Origin: Defluviitaleaceae bacterium
GTDB taxonomy: Bacteria; Bacillota; Clostridia; Lachnospirales; WQUN01
Reading direction: 5' to 3'
NCBI GenBank assembly: GCA_009788055.1
Contig: WQSG01000016.1
Location: forward strand, 1 to 50,699
Length of the DNA stretch: 50,699 bases
This document shows positions 41,846-49,553 of this stretch, piece by piece. Every line of letters starts with the position of its first letter. The stretch's first letter is position 1. A program made the position numbers and the translations under genes. The notes under the pieces are model-generated. The model saw only the letters and a program-made list of their open reading frames with translations. It ran no database searches and was not told the DNA's origin.

Positions 41846-43279
41846 TTATTCAAGAATTGCCGTATTCGTTTCGGGGTCAAATTCCACGGTTAGCCCCAAT
41901 AATTCAGCCAAAGCCCTAAGCGGCAAAAATGTCCTTCCGCCCGTAACAAATGGTTGACTGTCTGCGTTAAATTCCAAAATCTCGCCGTTCATCATTATGC
42001 GTATGCCGTTTTCACGGGAAGCGGGTGCGACGGGGGCAACAGGCGTGGGGGTTGCCGCGTTCCGTTCCGGGTCTTCGTATGCTTGCATAAAACGGTAAAC
42101 GTCCATAATCATGCGCTCGACGGAATTAAACCCGCCAACAGTGGTGTACCACTCCACTTCGGGCAAGCCGCTGAAAATAAAGCCGTCACGGGAGGCGTTG
42201 GTTTGGCGTATATGCGGATTATTCGTGAACATTTCGTAGGCAGGCCCGTAACCCGTGACCGTGTTTCCGGAGCGGTCTACAAGGAAAATCACATCGGGAT
42301 TAATTTCCAAAAGTGCTTGCGCTTGCGCTTCAAACACGCTTATTCCCCGTGCTTGCGCCTGTTCGCTGAATTGCGTCATTGTATATGGGAAGCCGGCGGG
42401 GGCAGCCGCAGGGAATCCAAATTCGTCATACAAAAAGCTCCAACGGGTATTGTATCCGAAAAGGCTCATGCTTCCTGTTCCGCCACCGGTTTTTCCCGTT
42501 CCAATCATTTGAATGATTACGGCATTGCGACCTGTTCCGCGGTTAAAATCCGATAAAAAATCCAGATTCAACTCGACTCGTTCAAGCCGTGCGTTAAGTA
42601 CGTCTGCGGCATCGGGGAAAATGCGCGACAAAATATCAATGTTCGCCCTCATGTCTTCACGAAGATTTGCGGTAATCATATTAACGGTCAAATGCGCGAC
42701 TGCCATATCATCGGGCAAAGCGTCCCAAAGTGCCTGTTCCTGTTGGGCTTGTGTACCAAAACCGTAATCATGGTTCGCATTGTGGAATCGCGGCAGTGCT
42801 ACACCCGTGTAATAACGGCACATGGTAAATGAACGCGCACCCGTTATAAAAAGCTGAGGCTGTGCATACACAAGCGGCTCAACATCGTGCATGAACAAAT
42901 TTCCCGCAGGCACAATGGTTATGGGGGAATTGCCAAAATTGCGCCAGCCAAGGTTGCTTAAATTGCGTTGCGCAAATGCGATGGTTTCAATGCCTAAGAC
43001 ATCAAAGCCTACGTTCATCATCAGCGCGAAAATACCGTCATCGAAAACGGCAACGCTTGTTGGATTTTGCTGTGCAATTACGACATCGCCGCGAAAATCA
43101 TAAAATGCCACATACCCGTTGGGAACTTCCACATCGGGAACTCCCATGTGCCTCGGTGTGGCAGGTGGCGGAATTTGACCGACAGGCCCACCCCCCGCAC
43201 CACCCAAAACGGTTATGGGCGACAACGCAAGCAACATAGCTAACGTAGTTGATACTGCAAATCTCATAAATTTTTTCAT
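41846..43279 (-). CDS. Secreted siderophore-type binding protein fused to a stalk domain
   Basis: A 477-residue exported protein paralogous to the lipoprotein at 36153. Shared elements include QNPTSVAVFDDGIFALM, a GARSFTMCRYY stretch, LSRIFPDA, RWSFLYDEFGFP, EINPDVIFLVDRSG and YTTVGGFNSVERMI. Unlike that paralogue it has a classical signal peptide without a lipobox. It ends in a CuAO-N-like stalk (MMNGEILEFNADSQPF, GGRTFLPLRALAELLG) after a proline/alanine linker. It should therefore bind a ferric ligand at the wall or outside the membrane, not on the permease. Two promoters with operators control it. ATG 43279 follows AAGGAGG. Confidence 0.82.
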   Translation of the reverse strand: MKKFMRFAVSTTLAMLLALSPITVLGGAGGGPVGQIPPPATPRHMGVPDVEVPNGYVAFYDFRGDVVIAQQNPTSVAVFDDGIFALMMNVGFDVLGIETIAFAQRNLSNLGWRNFGNSPITIVPAGNLFMHDVEPLVYAQPQLFITGARSFTMCRYYTGVALPRFHNANHDYGFGTQAQQEQALWDALPDDMAVAHLTVNMITANLREDMRANIDILSRIFPDAADVLNARLERVELNLDFLSDFNRGTGRNAVIIQMIGTGKTGGGTGSMSLFGYNTRWSFLYDEFGFPAAAPAGFPYTMTQFSEQAQARGISVFEAQAQALLEINPDVIFLVDRSGNTVTGYGPAYEMFTNNPHIRQTNASRDGFIFSGLPEVEWYTTVGGFNSVERMIMDVYRFMQAYEDPERNAATPTPVAPVAPASRENGIRIMMNGEILEFNADSQPFVTGGRTFLPLRALAELLGLTVEFDPETNTAILE

Positions 43280-43302
43280 GGTTAAAAACCTCCTTCACTA
43301 AA

Positions 43303-43331
43303 GTTATAGCAAGCTAACCCCGGTTTGTCAA
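43303..43331 (-). promoter_or_regulatory. Proximal promoter of the stalk-tethered binding protein, with operator
   Basis: On the minus strand TTGACA (43326-43331) and TATAAC (43303-43308) are spaced 17 bases. The palindrome TTAT-AGCAAG-CTAA (43304-43317) covers the -10 and adjacent spacer, so a repressor would block the polymerase. The A/T of the Shine-Dalgarno AAGGAGG follows within 25 bases. Confidence 0.75.
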
Positions 43332-43355
43332 TAAAGGCGACCTCCAAAAAAGCAC

Positions 43356-43391
43356 AAAACAAAAACCGCCACACATGGCAGTTGGCGGTTT
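43356..43391 (-). terminator. Intrinsic terminator in the leader (end of the candidate sRNA)
   Basis: On the minus strand AACCGCCA (43383-43390) pairs with TGGCGGTT (43364-43371), with an 11-base loop. TTTTTGTTTT follows. It precedes the proximal promoter of the stalk-tethered binding protein and would end transcripts from the distal promoter at 43483-43511. Confidence 0.8.
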
Positions 43392-43476
43392 CTTAGGAAG
43401 GTGGTGGGGAATTACATAATTGCACTAGAAAAGTTGGGTCAGCAATTACAGTCAGGGGAGTTAGTAATTGCTAACC
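43357..43476 (-). ncRNA. Candidate iron-responsive small RNA (about 120 nt)
   Basis: The distal promoter (TTGACA-17-TATAAC, 43483-43511) with two operator palindromes predicts a transcript from about 43476 that ends at the terminator 43356-43391. Two very short frames (5 and 10 codons) lack Shine-Dalgarno sites, so it is not evidently coding. The RNA has a C-rich stretch reading TCCCCACCACCTTCCT on the minus strand (about 43394-43409) and a second CTCCCCTG near the 5' side. Such stretches pair with AGGAGG/GGTGG ribosome sites and are typical of the iron-sparing sRNAs FsrA (Bacillus) and IsrR (Staphylococcus). Not tested; the prediction rests on promoter, operators, terminator and motif. Confidence 0.55.
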
Positions 43477-43511
43477 ATGTAAGTTATACCAAGCTAACAT
43501 ATCTCTGTCAA
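43461..43511 (-). promoter_or_regulatory. Distal promoter with two iron-box-like operators
   Basis: TTGACA (43506-43511), 17-base spacer, TATAAC (43483-43488) on the minus strand. Operator palindromes TTAT-N6-CTAA (43484-43497, over the -10) and TTAG-N6-CTAA (43461-43474, over the start of the transcript) are 23 bases apart. The layout suggests tight metal-dependent repression. Confidence 0.75.
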
Positions 43512-43531
43512 GAGTTTTTGGAAAAAATATT

Positions 43532-43912
43532 TTAATTTTTTTTCCGCAATGATTTATCGTGAAACGCCTTGATGCACTCATACGTTTTTTCACTTATGTT
43601 GTGTTCTACTTTGCAGGCATCTTCGTATGCCTGTTTTTCGTCTACACCAATAGCCATCAGCACATCAGCGAGAAGCGTATGTCGCTTGTGTATGCGGTTT
43701 GCAATTTCGCTGCCTTTTTCCGTCAGATAAATGTTTCGGTTTTCGTCGAAGGTTATATAACCGTTTTCGCAAAACTTTTTCATTTGTACGCTTATGGTCG
43801 GTTTTGAAAAATTCATTTCATTTGCAAGGTCAATAGACCTGACTTTGCCGTTCTTATTCGTCAAAACCAAAATTGTTTCTAAGTAGTCCTCTGCTGATGC
43901 CCGAATTTCCAT
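43532..43912 (-). CDS. DtxR-family metal-dependent transcriptional regulator
   Basis: A 126-residue protein with an N-terminal winged helix (SAEDYLETI, VRSIDLANEMNFSKPTIS, GYITFDENRNIYLTEKG) and a C-terminal dimerisation/metal domain. Proposed metal ligands are the aspartate of AEDYLE (MntR-like, where DtxR has methionine), the histidine in KRHTLL, and cysteine, glutamate and histidine in DACKVEHNIS, which lines up with DtxR's EACRWEH, where MntR has glutamate in place of cysteine. This D plus C combination points to iron, with manganese possible. No SH3-like third domain is present. It is in the same direction as feoA-feoB-methyltransferase and probably the last gene of that unit; it likely binds the boxes described here. 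Confidence 0.88.
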   Translation of the reverse strand: MEIRASAEDYLETILVLTNKNGKVRSIDLANEMNFSKPTISVQMKKFCENGYITFDENRNIYLTEKGSEIANRIHKRHTLLADVLMAIGVDEKQAYEDACKVEHNISEKTYECIKAFHDKSLRKKN

Positions 43913-43956
43913 AAAGCACCTCCTGCAGATTATTTTAGCTGTAATTATTCAATTAG

Positions 43957-44505
43957 TCAAAATTTGTACAAAAAGGTACTGCCCACATTTCGGGATTTGT
44001 GAGTGATGTAGGAACAAGCGGCAAGCGTCGCGTTTGAAATTTTACTGTACATACAGCACAATTGTTTTTTCGGACGGCGCACCAGCATTTTAGTACCGGG
44101 GGACATACGGCGTTCCACTTCCGCGATAACCTTCTCCATCGGAAAAACCTGCAACGCCAAATGAATTACCGAATAATCGCGGATGTCGGGAGGGCAACCG
44201 TCTTGAAACACCACACGGATATGTTCGCTTAGTCCAAGACGCGCAATTACCTTTCGGGCTTTCGGAATACAATCCGCATTGTTGTCAATAACCGTGACCT
44301 TTGCCTTTGTAATCCGATGGAACAGGATTGCGGAAAACGGACAACATCCTCCGCCAACGCAAAGAATATGGTCATCTTCTCCTATTCCCGCAAGGGCAGA
44401 TTCTTTTTCCACCATGTCGATGTAGTATTTTTCCGCAAGCCTGTAAAACGGCCCCGCTTCCGATGCCAAGCTCTCGATTTTTTGTGTAATTGATGTAACT
44501 ATCAC
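43957..44505 (-). CDS. Nicotianamine-synthase-like SAM-dependent transferase
   Basis: A 182-residue Rossmann-type SAM protein from GTG 44505, which overlaps the feoB stop (GTGA); longer frames here are antisense artefacts. Motif I is ILCVGGGCCPFSAIL, motif II VTVIDNNADCIPKARKVI, then HIRVVFQDGCPPDIRDYSVI and HLALQVFP, with a terminal RRPKKQLCCMYS. The VIHLALQ and RxxKxLCxMY elements recall nicotianamine synthase and staphylopine-type CntL transferases, which build metallophores from the aminobutyrate part of SAM. A plain methyltransferase is the alternative. Its place between feoB and the DtxR gene links it to iron. Confidence 0.6.
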   Translation of the reverse strand: MIVTSITQKIESLASEAGPFYRLAEKYYIDMVEKESALAGIGEDDHILCVGGGCCPFSAILFHRITKAKVTVIDNNADCIPKARKVIARLGLSEHIRVVFQDGCPPDIRDYSVIHLALQVFPMEKVIAEVERRMSPGTKMLVRRPKKQLCCMYSKISNATLAACSYITHKSRNVGSTFLYKF

Positions 44506-46370
44506 AGGAACAGCCCCCCTATTTGATTTACAATCCCGCCAACGAAAATAGCCGAAACAATCGTTCCCGCAAAAATCGCCAGTGCGAAACGAATACGAAA
44601 TTCCTTTGCCAAAATCCCAAACACCGAAAGGCACGGCAAATATAAAAGTGAAACCACGCCCGCCACAAACGCCTGCAAATGCGTAAGGGACGGATACAAA
44701 GTCAAAAGCGGCGCGACAGACATTTCCCTGCGCACAATGCCCAAAATCAGAGCAATTACCGCGTCGCCCGGCATTCCAAGCCATCCGCTTACAACAAGTT
44801 GAACCTGCGGATTGCTTGCAATCATCTGCAAAACTCCTGTTCCCGCCAAAAGCGCGGCAAGAAAAACCGCACCAAGCATGGGAAGTTCTGCGTCTTTCAA
44901 AAAATGCTTCATGCGAATCCATAGCTTGCGAAAATATGTTTTCGGGTTTGGCATAAGAAGATTGGGAATTTCTAAAATAAGCGGGTCTGTTTTTCCCTTT
45001 ATGATTTTTCCGGCGATAAGAGCCGTTACAATAAATACGAAAATCGCAAACAGAAGCATAAGCGGCGACATCCACCATGAAAACGCGCCCATCAGCGCGA
45101 CCAATGCGCCAATCTGCGAGATACACGGCACGGCGAAACAAATAACCGTTGCAATCATCATTTTTTCCTTGCGCGTTGTTGCGGTGCGGCTTCCCAAAAT
45201 GGCAGGAACAGCACAACCAAGCGCGAGAAAAACATGAATCAAACTGCCGCCCTGTACGCCCAATTTTCTCATAAGATTGTCAAAAAGGACGCTAACTCGC
45301 GGCAAATACCCCGAATCTTCTAAAAACGTAATCCCGATATAAAACGAGAAAACATAGGGCAAAATCAGTGCGATTATCCATTGGAAGCTGATGACAAAAA
45401 TACCGTATTCACCGATTAAAACATTCAGTAAAATATCTGCAAAGCCGCCGCTCACAGCGGAATAAACATCATAAGAGACCGAGCGGAACGCACCATCGTA
45501 AAAAACGCGGAAGCCCGTTTGAAATCCGCCGTCGTAAAATAAATACCGATACGAAAGTGAACCGCCCTCTGTTGCAAAAAACGCAAAAATGCCCTCGAAC
45601 AGAGTACGGAGGAACGGAATAATCAAGCCGTCGGTTAGCATTATTAGAGGCATACGCAACATTCGCCCGCCGAAAACAACCACTCCAACCAATGCCGCAA
45701 GCACAACCGCCGCAATAGGCAACCCCGGAAACGGCTGAATCATTTTCAGTCCAAGCCTATCCAAAAAACTTGGGCTAGATGTATTCTTTTTTGTTACACG
45801 ACCGGTTATCTCTTTTGCGGAAAGCCATTTTTCCTCATCTTTGCAGGAGTGGCATTTTTCGCATTTTCCTCCGCAATCGGATATTTGCAAAACTTCTGCA
45901 AGCCTTTCCAAAAGCGTATCGAATCCCTCTTTCTTTACTGCTACGGTTTTTATCACGGGTGCGTTTAGTTCCTGTGAAAGCCTCGCAGTATCAACTGTAA
46001 TGCCTTGACGCTCTGCAACGTCTGTCATGTTAAGCGCGAAAATAATAGGAACATCGTACTGCATCAATTCCATTGCAAGATGCAGATTGCGCTCCAAATT
46101 CGTTGCGTCAAGCACACAAATAACAGCGACCGCCCCGTCTTCCATCAATCGCGAGGCAACCGCTTCCGCTTCCGAAGAAGGGTTCAGCGAATATGTACCC
46201 GGCACATCAATCAAGACATATTCTTCACCGCCGATTTTCAAACGACCCTCAAGGAAGTCCACCGTTGTTCCTGCGAAATTGGAGCTTACGGCATGAACCC
46301 CTGTCAACTCTGTGAAGAATATGCTTTTCCCAACATTCGGGTTGCCCATGAGAAGAATCTTTTTCTTCAT
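44502..46370 (-). CDS. feoB: Ferrous iron transporter FeoB
   Basis: A 622-residue membrane GTPase. The N-terminal G-domain shows GNPNVGKS, T in AGTTVDFLEG, DVPGTYSL and NMTD. It continues with the GDI region, in which there is an extra cysteine cluster CGGKCEKCHSC around residue 170. The C-terminal half has the two Gate segments and a CAVPAILGSRT core, with about eight helices. It imports Fe2+ under anaerobic conditions. FeoA precedes it with a four-base overlap; the NAS-like gene follows with a four-base overlap. The cysteine cluster may be redox- or metal-sensing. Confidence 0.95.
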   Translation of the reverse strand: MKKKILLMGNPNVGKSIFFTELTGVHAVSSNFAGTTVDFLEGRLKIGGEEYVLIDVPGTYSLNPSSEAEAVASRLMEDGAVAVICVLDATNLERNLHLAMELMQYDVPIIFALNMTDVAERQGITVDTARLSQELNAPVIKTVAVKKEGFDTLLERLAEVLQISDCGGKCEKCHSCKDEEKWLSAKEITGRVTKKNTSSPSFLDRLGLKMIQPFPGLPIAAVVLAALVGVVVFGGRMLRMPLIMLTDGLIIPFLRTLFEGIFAFFATEGGSLSYRYLFYDGGFQTGFRVFYDGAFRSVSYDVYSAVSGGFADILLNVLIGEYGIFVISFQWIIALILPYVFSFYIGITFLEDSGYLPRVSVLFDNLMRKLGVQGGSLIHVFLALGCAVPAILGSRTATTRKEKMMIATVICFAVPCISQIGALVALMGAFSWWMSPLMLLFAIFVFIVTALIAGKIIKGKTDPLILEIPNLLMPNPKTYFRKLWIRMKHFLKDAELPMLGAVFLAALLAGTGVLQMIASNPQVQLVVSGWLGMPGDAVIALILGIVRREMSVAPLLTLYPSLTHLQAFVAGVVSLLYLPCLSVFGILAKEFRIRFALAIFAGTIVSAIFVGGIVNQIGGLFL

Positions 46371-46585
46371 GGCATCTTACCCACGGTAATTTTCGTAGCA
46401 ATATCTTTTCCGATTGCCACTAAAAATGAATCCTCAATGTTCAGCAAAACAGGGCCTCCCAAAGCGTATTTTTGCTGAATCGCAACCTTTGTTCCTTCAC
46501 GAACACCAAGATTTTTCAACAGCCCAATCTCCGGCACAGACATTACTTGGTAAACATTATTTTTATCTGCGGAATACAAACTCAT
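46367..46585 (-). CDS. feoA: FeoA-family protein
   Basis: A 72-residue SH3-like protein (LLKNLGVREGTKVAIQQKYALGGPVLLNIEDSFLVAIGKDIA) that helps FeoB function, possibly at its cytoplasmic face. I chose ATG 46585 (MSLYSADKN) with AGGTGA five bases upstream; a GTG nine bases earlier overlaps that ribosome site. It starts the feoA-feoB unit, with an iron-box promoter immediately upstream. Confidence 0.9.
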   Translation of the reverse strand: MSLYSADKNNVYQVMSVPEIGLLKNLGVREGTKVAIQQKYALGGPVLLNIEDSFLVAIGKDIATKITVGKMP

Positions 46586-46609
46586 CTGATTCACCTCATG
46601 CCAATCATG

Positions 46610-46664
46610 TTAGCAAAAGCTAATTACAGATAGTTAGTATAGGCTAAAAAAATAAATTCCGCAA
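46610..46664 (-). promoter_or_regulatory. Promoter with two iron-box-like operators before feoA
   Basis: On the minus strand TTGCGG (46659-46664) and TATACT (46636-46641) are spaced 17. Two TTAG-N6-CTAA palindromes are present: 46634-46647 overlapping the -10, and 46610-46623 (TTAGC-AAAA-GCTAA) on the early transcript. Confidence 0.8.
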
Positions 46665-46690
46665 GAATATGAAACTGAAACTTATGTGAA

Positions 46691-47485
46691 CTAAAAAATC
46701 ACCAAGCTAAGTGCCATTACCCCCATGCCCGCAAACAACCCCTTCATGACTTGTCTGTGTTCTCCATATTTTTGTGCCACAGGTAGAAGTTGGTGGACTG
46801 CGATAAAAACCATAATGCCACCAACGGCAGCAAACGCAACGCCAAACATACTTTCATTCAGCACACGCGCCAAAAGTAAATACGCAACGATAGCACCAAG
46901 CGGTTCTGTTAAACCGGAACCGAAGGAAAATAACAATGCTTTTTTCTTGCTTCCCGTTGCGTAATATATTGGAGCGGATATAGCAATTCCTTCGGGTACA
47001 TTGTGAATGGCTATGGCAATGGCAATAGGTATCCCCAAAGCCGGGTCTTGCAATGCTGCCATAAACGTAACAAGCCCTTCGGGAAAATTATGAATCGCAA
47101 TTGCCAGTGCAGACATCAGCCCCATGCGCTTTAGTGCTTTTTGGTCTTTTGGTGTCAAAGCACTTTGGGTAGGCATGGTATTTTGTTCCTCAACGCGGCG
47201 AGGAATTATTTTATCAATTAACGCGATAAACCCGATGCCTGCAAAAAAAGCGATACTGGTAAACAATAATCCTCTTTCGTCCCCATGCACATATCCTAAA
47301 CTTTCATTCGCCTTTGCAAAAATCTCCACAAAAGAAATATAGAGCATTACCCCGGCAGAAAAACTAAGGCACAATGCCAAAAACTTTGTATTAGTTCTTT
47401 TGAAAACTAAAGCAATAATCCCTCCAAGCCCGGTAGACAACCCGGCAAAAAAAGTGAGCAAAAACGCAAACAAAACCTCATGCAT
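46691..47485 (-). CDS. ZIP-family metal transporter (ZupT-like)
   Basis: A 264-residue, eight-helix transporter with the conserved histidine-containing helices HNFPEGLVTF (TM4) and HNVPEGIAIS (TM5), both with the E that co-ligates the metal. It imports Zn2+, Fe2+ or Mn2+. Context, downstream of the histidine kinase by about 50 bases and before the feo promoter, suggests co-expression with the two-component system. No iron-box-like site occurs directly in front of it, so it probably relies on the promoter of the regulator genes. Confidence 0.88.
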   Translation of the reverse strand: MHEVLFAFLLTFFAGLSTGLGGIIALVFKRTNTKFLALCLSFSAGVMLYISFVEIFAKANESLGYVHGDERGLLFTSIAFFAGIGFIALIDKIIPRRVEEQNTMPTQSALTPKDQKALKRMGLMSALAIAIHNFPEGLVTFMAALQDPALGIPIAIAIAIHNVPEGIAISAPIYYATGSKKKALLFSFGSGLTEPLGAIVAYLLLARVLNESMFGVAFAAVGGIMVFIAVHQLLPVAQKYGEHRQVMKGLFAGMGVMALSLVIF

Positions 47486-47534
47486 AATAAATATCCTTCC
47501 GAAACAGGATTATACATTATTATGCGAAGTCCAT

Positions 47535-48782
47535 TTAATCTGTGTTTGCTTTCAGTTCCATCCAAAAGGTGCTACCCTTGCCGATTTCAGAGGTCACACC
47601 GTATCGTCCGTTATGCAGTTCGATTATTTTTTTCACAATTGACAGTCCTAAGCCCGTACCCGTGACCGCCCGCTTGTGGGTTTTTCCGCTCTTGTAGTAT
47701 CTGTCCCAAATGAAGGGCATTTCCTCCTGCGGGATTCCCGCGCCGCTGTCGGTTACGGAAATTTTCACATATTCCTCTGTAGTGGTCTGCATCAATGATA
47801 TTTTGCGGTCATCACCCGAATAATTCACGGCATTCACTAAAAGGTTGTAAAACGCACAACCGATTTTTATTTCGTCGGCTTCAATAAAAATGTCGGTATC
47901 GTATGTGAATGTAATATCGTAATTTCGGTTTCTAAGCAGTTCATTCATGCGGTTCACGGCATCTCTTATGTTCTCCGTTATGTTGAACTCGGCGGAATTT
48001 ATTTGCTCCATGCCCGCTTCCAATTTCGATATGTCCAAAATATCGTTTACCAACGTGGTAAGCCGCTTTGTTTCGTCCATTATAATGTCAATTTGCTCCG
48101 CCCCGATGTCCGTGGGAAAGTCCTTCATCATTTCGGCGTAACCGAAAATAAGCGAAAGCGGCGTTCGCAAATCGTGTGAAACATTCGCAAGAAGTTCGCG
48201 GCGCAGTGCCTCGTTTTTTTTCGATTCGGAAGCCGCGACCTTCTGAATAATCACAGCCAAAATAACGGACATTAGCAACATTACGCCCGAAACCATGTAA
48301 AGCTGATATCTAAGCGTTGTTACGGTAGTTACTAAGGGAGAAACCGTGGCGTTAATTATTATCGCCCAATCTCCCTCAATCCGAATATATGCCAAATTTT
48401 CTTGCAGCTCGCCCGAAATTTTGGAGCGTGTTTCAAAAAATTCATGAAACTCCCCTCCATTCTCACGGGCGGCGGGAATGTGTGCCATAGCGATTGATTG
48501 ATTGCGTGTTAGCCCACGCGACAACAGGCTTTCCCCATCTGCATTCACTATGTTTGCAGAAAAATTACCGTCCTCAGACAAGCGCATCACAATATTGTAA
48601 ATATCATCATTTTCGAGGTGATAAACAATAACATTGGCACTGCTCCGAATATCTCTTACGCGAAAAACGCGGTAAAAATCGGTCAGAAATACGGTTTGAG
48701 CAAGCCAAAGAATAGCAAGAAGCAACAGGCAAAATCCAAAAAGAAACGCAAATATTTTCCATTTCAATTTTATCCTGCTCAT
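47535..48782 (-). CDS. Sensor histidine kinase
   Basis: A 415-residue membrane kinase. Two transmembrane helices (LLLAILWLAQTVFL and MLLMSVILAVIIQ) enclose an external sensor domain of about 140 residues. The HisKA motif is SHDLRTPLSLIFGYAEMM (phosphorylated H about residue 200), followed by the N-box LLVNAVNYSG, the G1 box DSGAGIP, the F-box and GTGLGLSIVKK. ATGA overlaps it with the response regulator. Signal not known; the iron-box promoter upstream suggests it functions during iron limitation. Confidence 0.92.
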   Translation of the reverse strand: MSRIKLKWKIFAFLFGFCLLLLAILWLAQTVFLTDFYRVFRVRDIRSSANVIVYHLENDDIYNIVMRLSEDGNFSANIVNADGESLLSRGLTRNQSIAMAHIPAARENGGEFHEFFETRSKISGELQENLAYIRIEGDWAIIINATVSPLVTTVTTLRYQLYMVSGVMLLMSVILAVIIQKVAASESKKNEALRRELLANVSHDLRTPLSLIFGYAEMMKDFPTDIGAEQIDIIMDETKRLTTLVNDILDISKLEAGMEQINSAEFNITENIRDAVNRMNELLRNRNYDITFTYDTDIFIEADEIKIGCAFYNLLVNAVNYSGDDRKISLMQTTTEEYVKISVTDSGAGIPQEEMPFIWDRYYKSGKTHKRAVTGTGLGLSIVKKIIELHNGRYGVTSEIGKGSTFWMELKANTD

Positions 48783-49453
48783 AGCGTGCCATTTTCGTCA
48801 AACTTATAGCCCACGCCGCGTAATGTTTTCAATAAAGAGCCGTATTTGCCCAAGCTCTTTCGCAACAATTTCATGTGGGTGTCTAATGTTCTTTCATCGC
48901 CAAAATAATCGTAGCCCCATACCTCGGACAAAATTTTCTTGCGCGGTTGTATTGTCCCTTTGTTCCGCATCAAAAAAAATAATAAATCGTACAGTTTTGA
49001 CGCAAGTTCGACCTGCTCGCCGTCAATGGTGACTTTATATGCGGCTATATCCGCCACAAACCCGTCTTTTTGAAAAATAGAACTTACAGGGGTTTCCTTG
49101 CGCCGCAAAACTACTGCAATCCTAAGCATCAATTCCTTGGTGGAAAAAGGCTTTACGACGTAATCGTCCGCGCCAAGCTCGAACGCCAATACCCTGTCGT
49201 GTTCGTCGCCCCTTGCAGAAAGCATAATTACAGGGGCATCGGAAAACCCTCGAATTACTTTGATTGCCGCCAAGCCATCCATTTCGGGCATCATAATATC
49301 CATGATAATTACGTCAAAATTCTCCTCTTTGCAAACCTCTACCGCCTGAAGACCATCACAAACCTCCGTTGTTGTGTGTCCTTCAAATTCTGCGTATTTT
49401 TTTATTAATGCGCGAAGTCCTTGCTCATCATCGCATACGAGTATTTTTGCCAC
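48779..49453 (-). CDS. OmpR-family response regulator
   Basis: A 224-residue regulator: receiver domain with ILVCDDEQGL (acidic pair), phospho-acceptor D in VIIMDIMMPEMDG around residue 52, T/S in MLSARGDE and K in DYVVKPFS; C-terminal winged helix (LLFFLMRNKGTIQPRKKILSEVWG, DERTLDTHMKLLRKSL). It heads the unit RR-HK-ZIP, with the iron-box-like site upstream. Confidence 0.93.
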   Translation of the reverse strand: MAKILVCDDEQGLRALIKKYAEFEGHTTTEVCDGLQAVEVCKEENFDVIIMDIMMPEMDGLAAIKVIRGFSDAPVIMLSARGDEHDRVLAFELGADDYVVKPFSTKELMLRIAVVLRRKETPVSSIFQKDGFVADIAAYKVTIDGEQVELASKLYDLLFFLMRNKGTIQPRKKILSEVWGYDYFGDERTLDTHMKLLRKSLGKYGSLLKTLRGVGYKFDENGTL

Positions 49454-49501
49454 GTTGCCTCTCCCTCGGTTTTCATTTTGCTGATAACTGTGTATTTTCA
49501 G

Positions 49502-49533
49502 TTATCATAAGCTAACATACCGATGTTTTGCAA
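49502..49533 (-). promoter_or_regulatory. Promoter with iron-box-like operator for the two-component system
   Basis: On the minus strand TTGCAA (49528-49533) and TATGAT (49504-49509) are separated by 18 bases. TTAT-CATAAG-CTAA (49502-49515) covers the -10. Confidence 0.6.
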
Positions 49534-49553
49534 GTGATAGTATTTCGTTTTTG

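Noticed and set aside
44506-45216. Upstream extension of the NAS-like gene giving a 419-residue protein
   Set aside because: The extra part is antisense/out-of-frame to feoB, is rich in Cys, Arg and His as shadow frames are, and GTG 44505 overlapping the feoB stop is the expected start.
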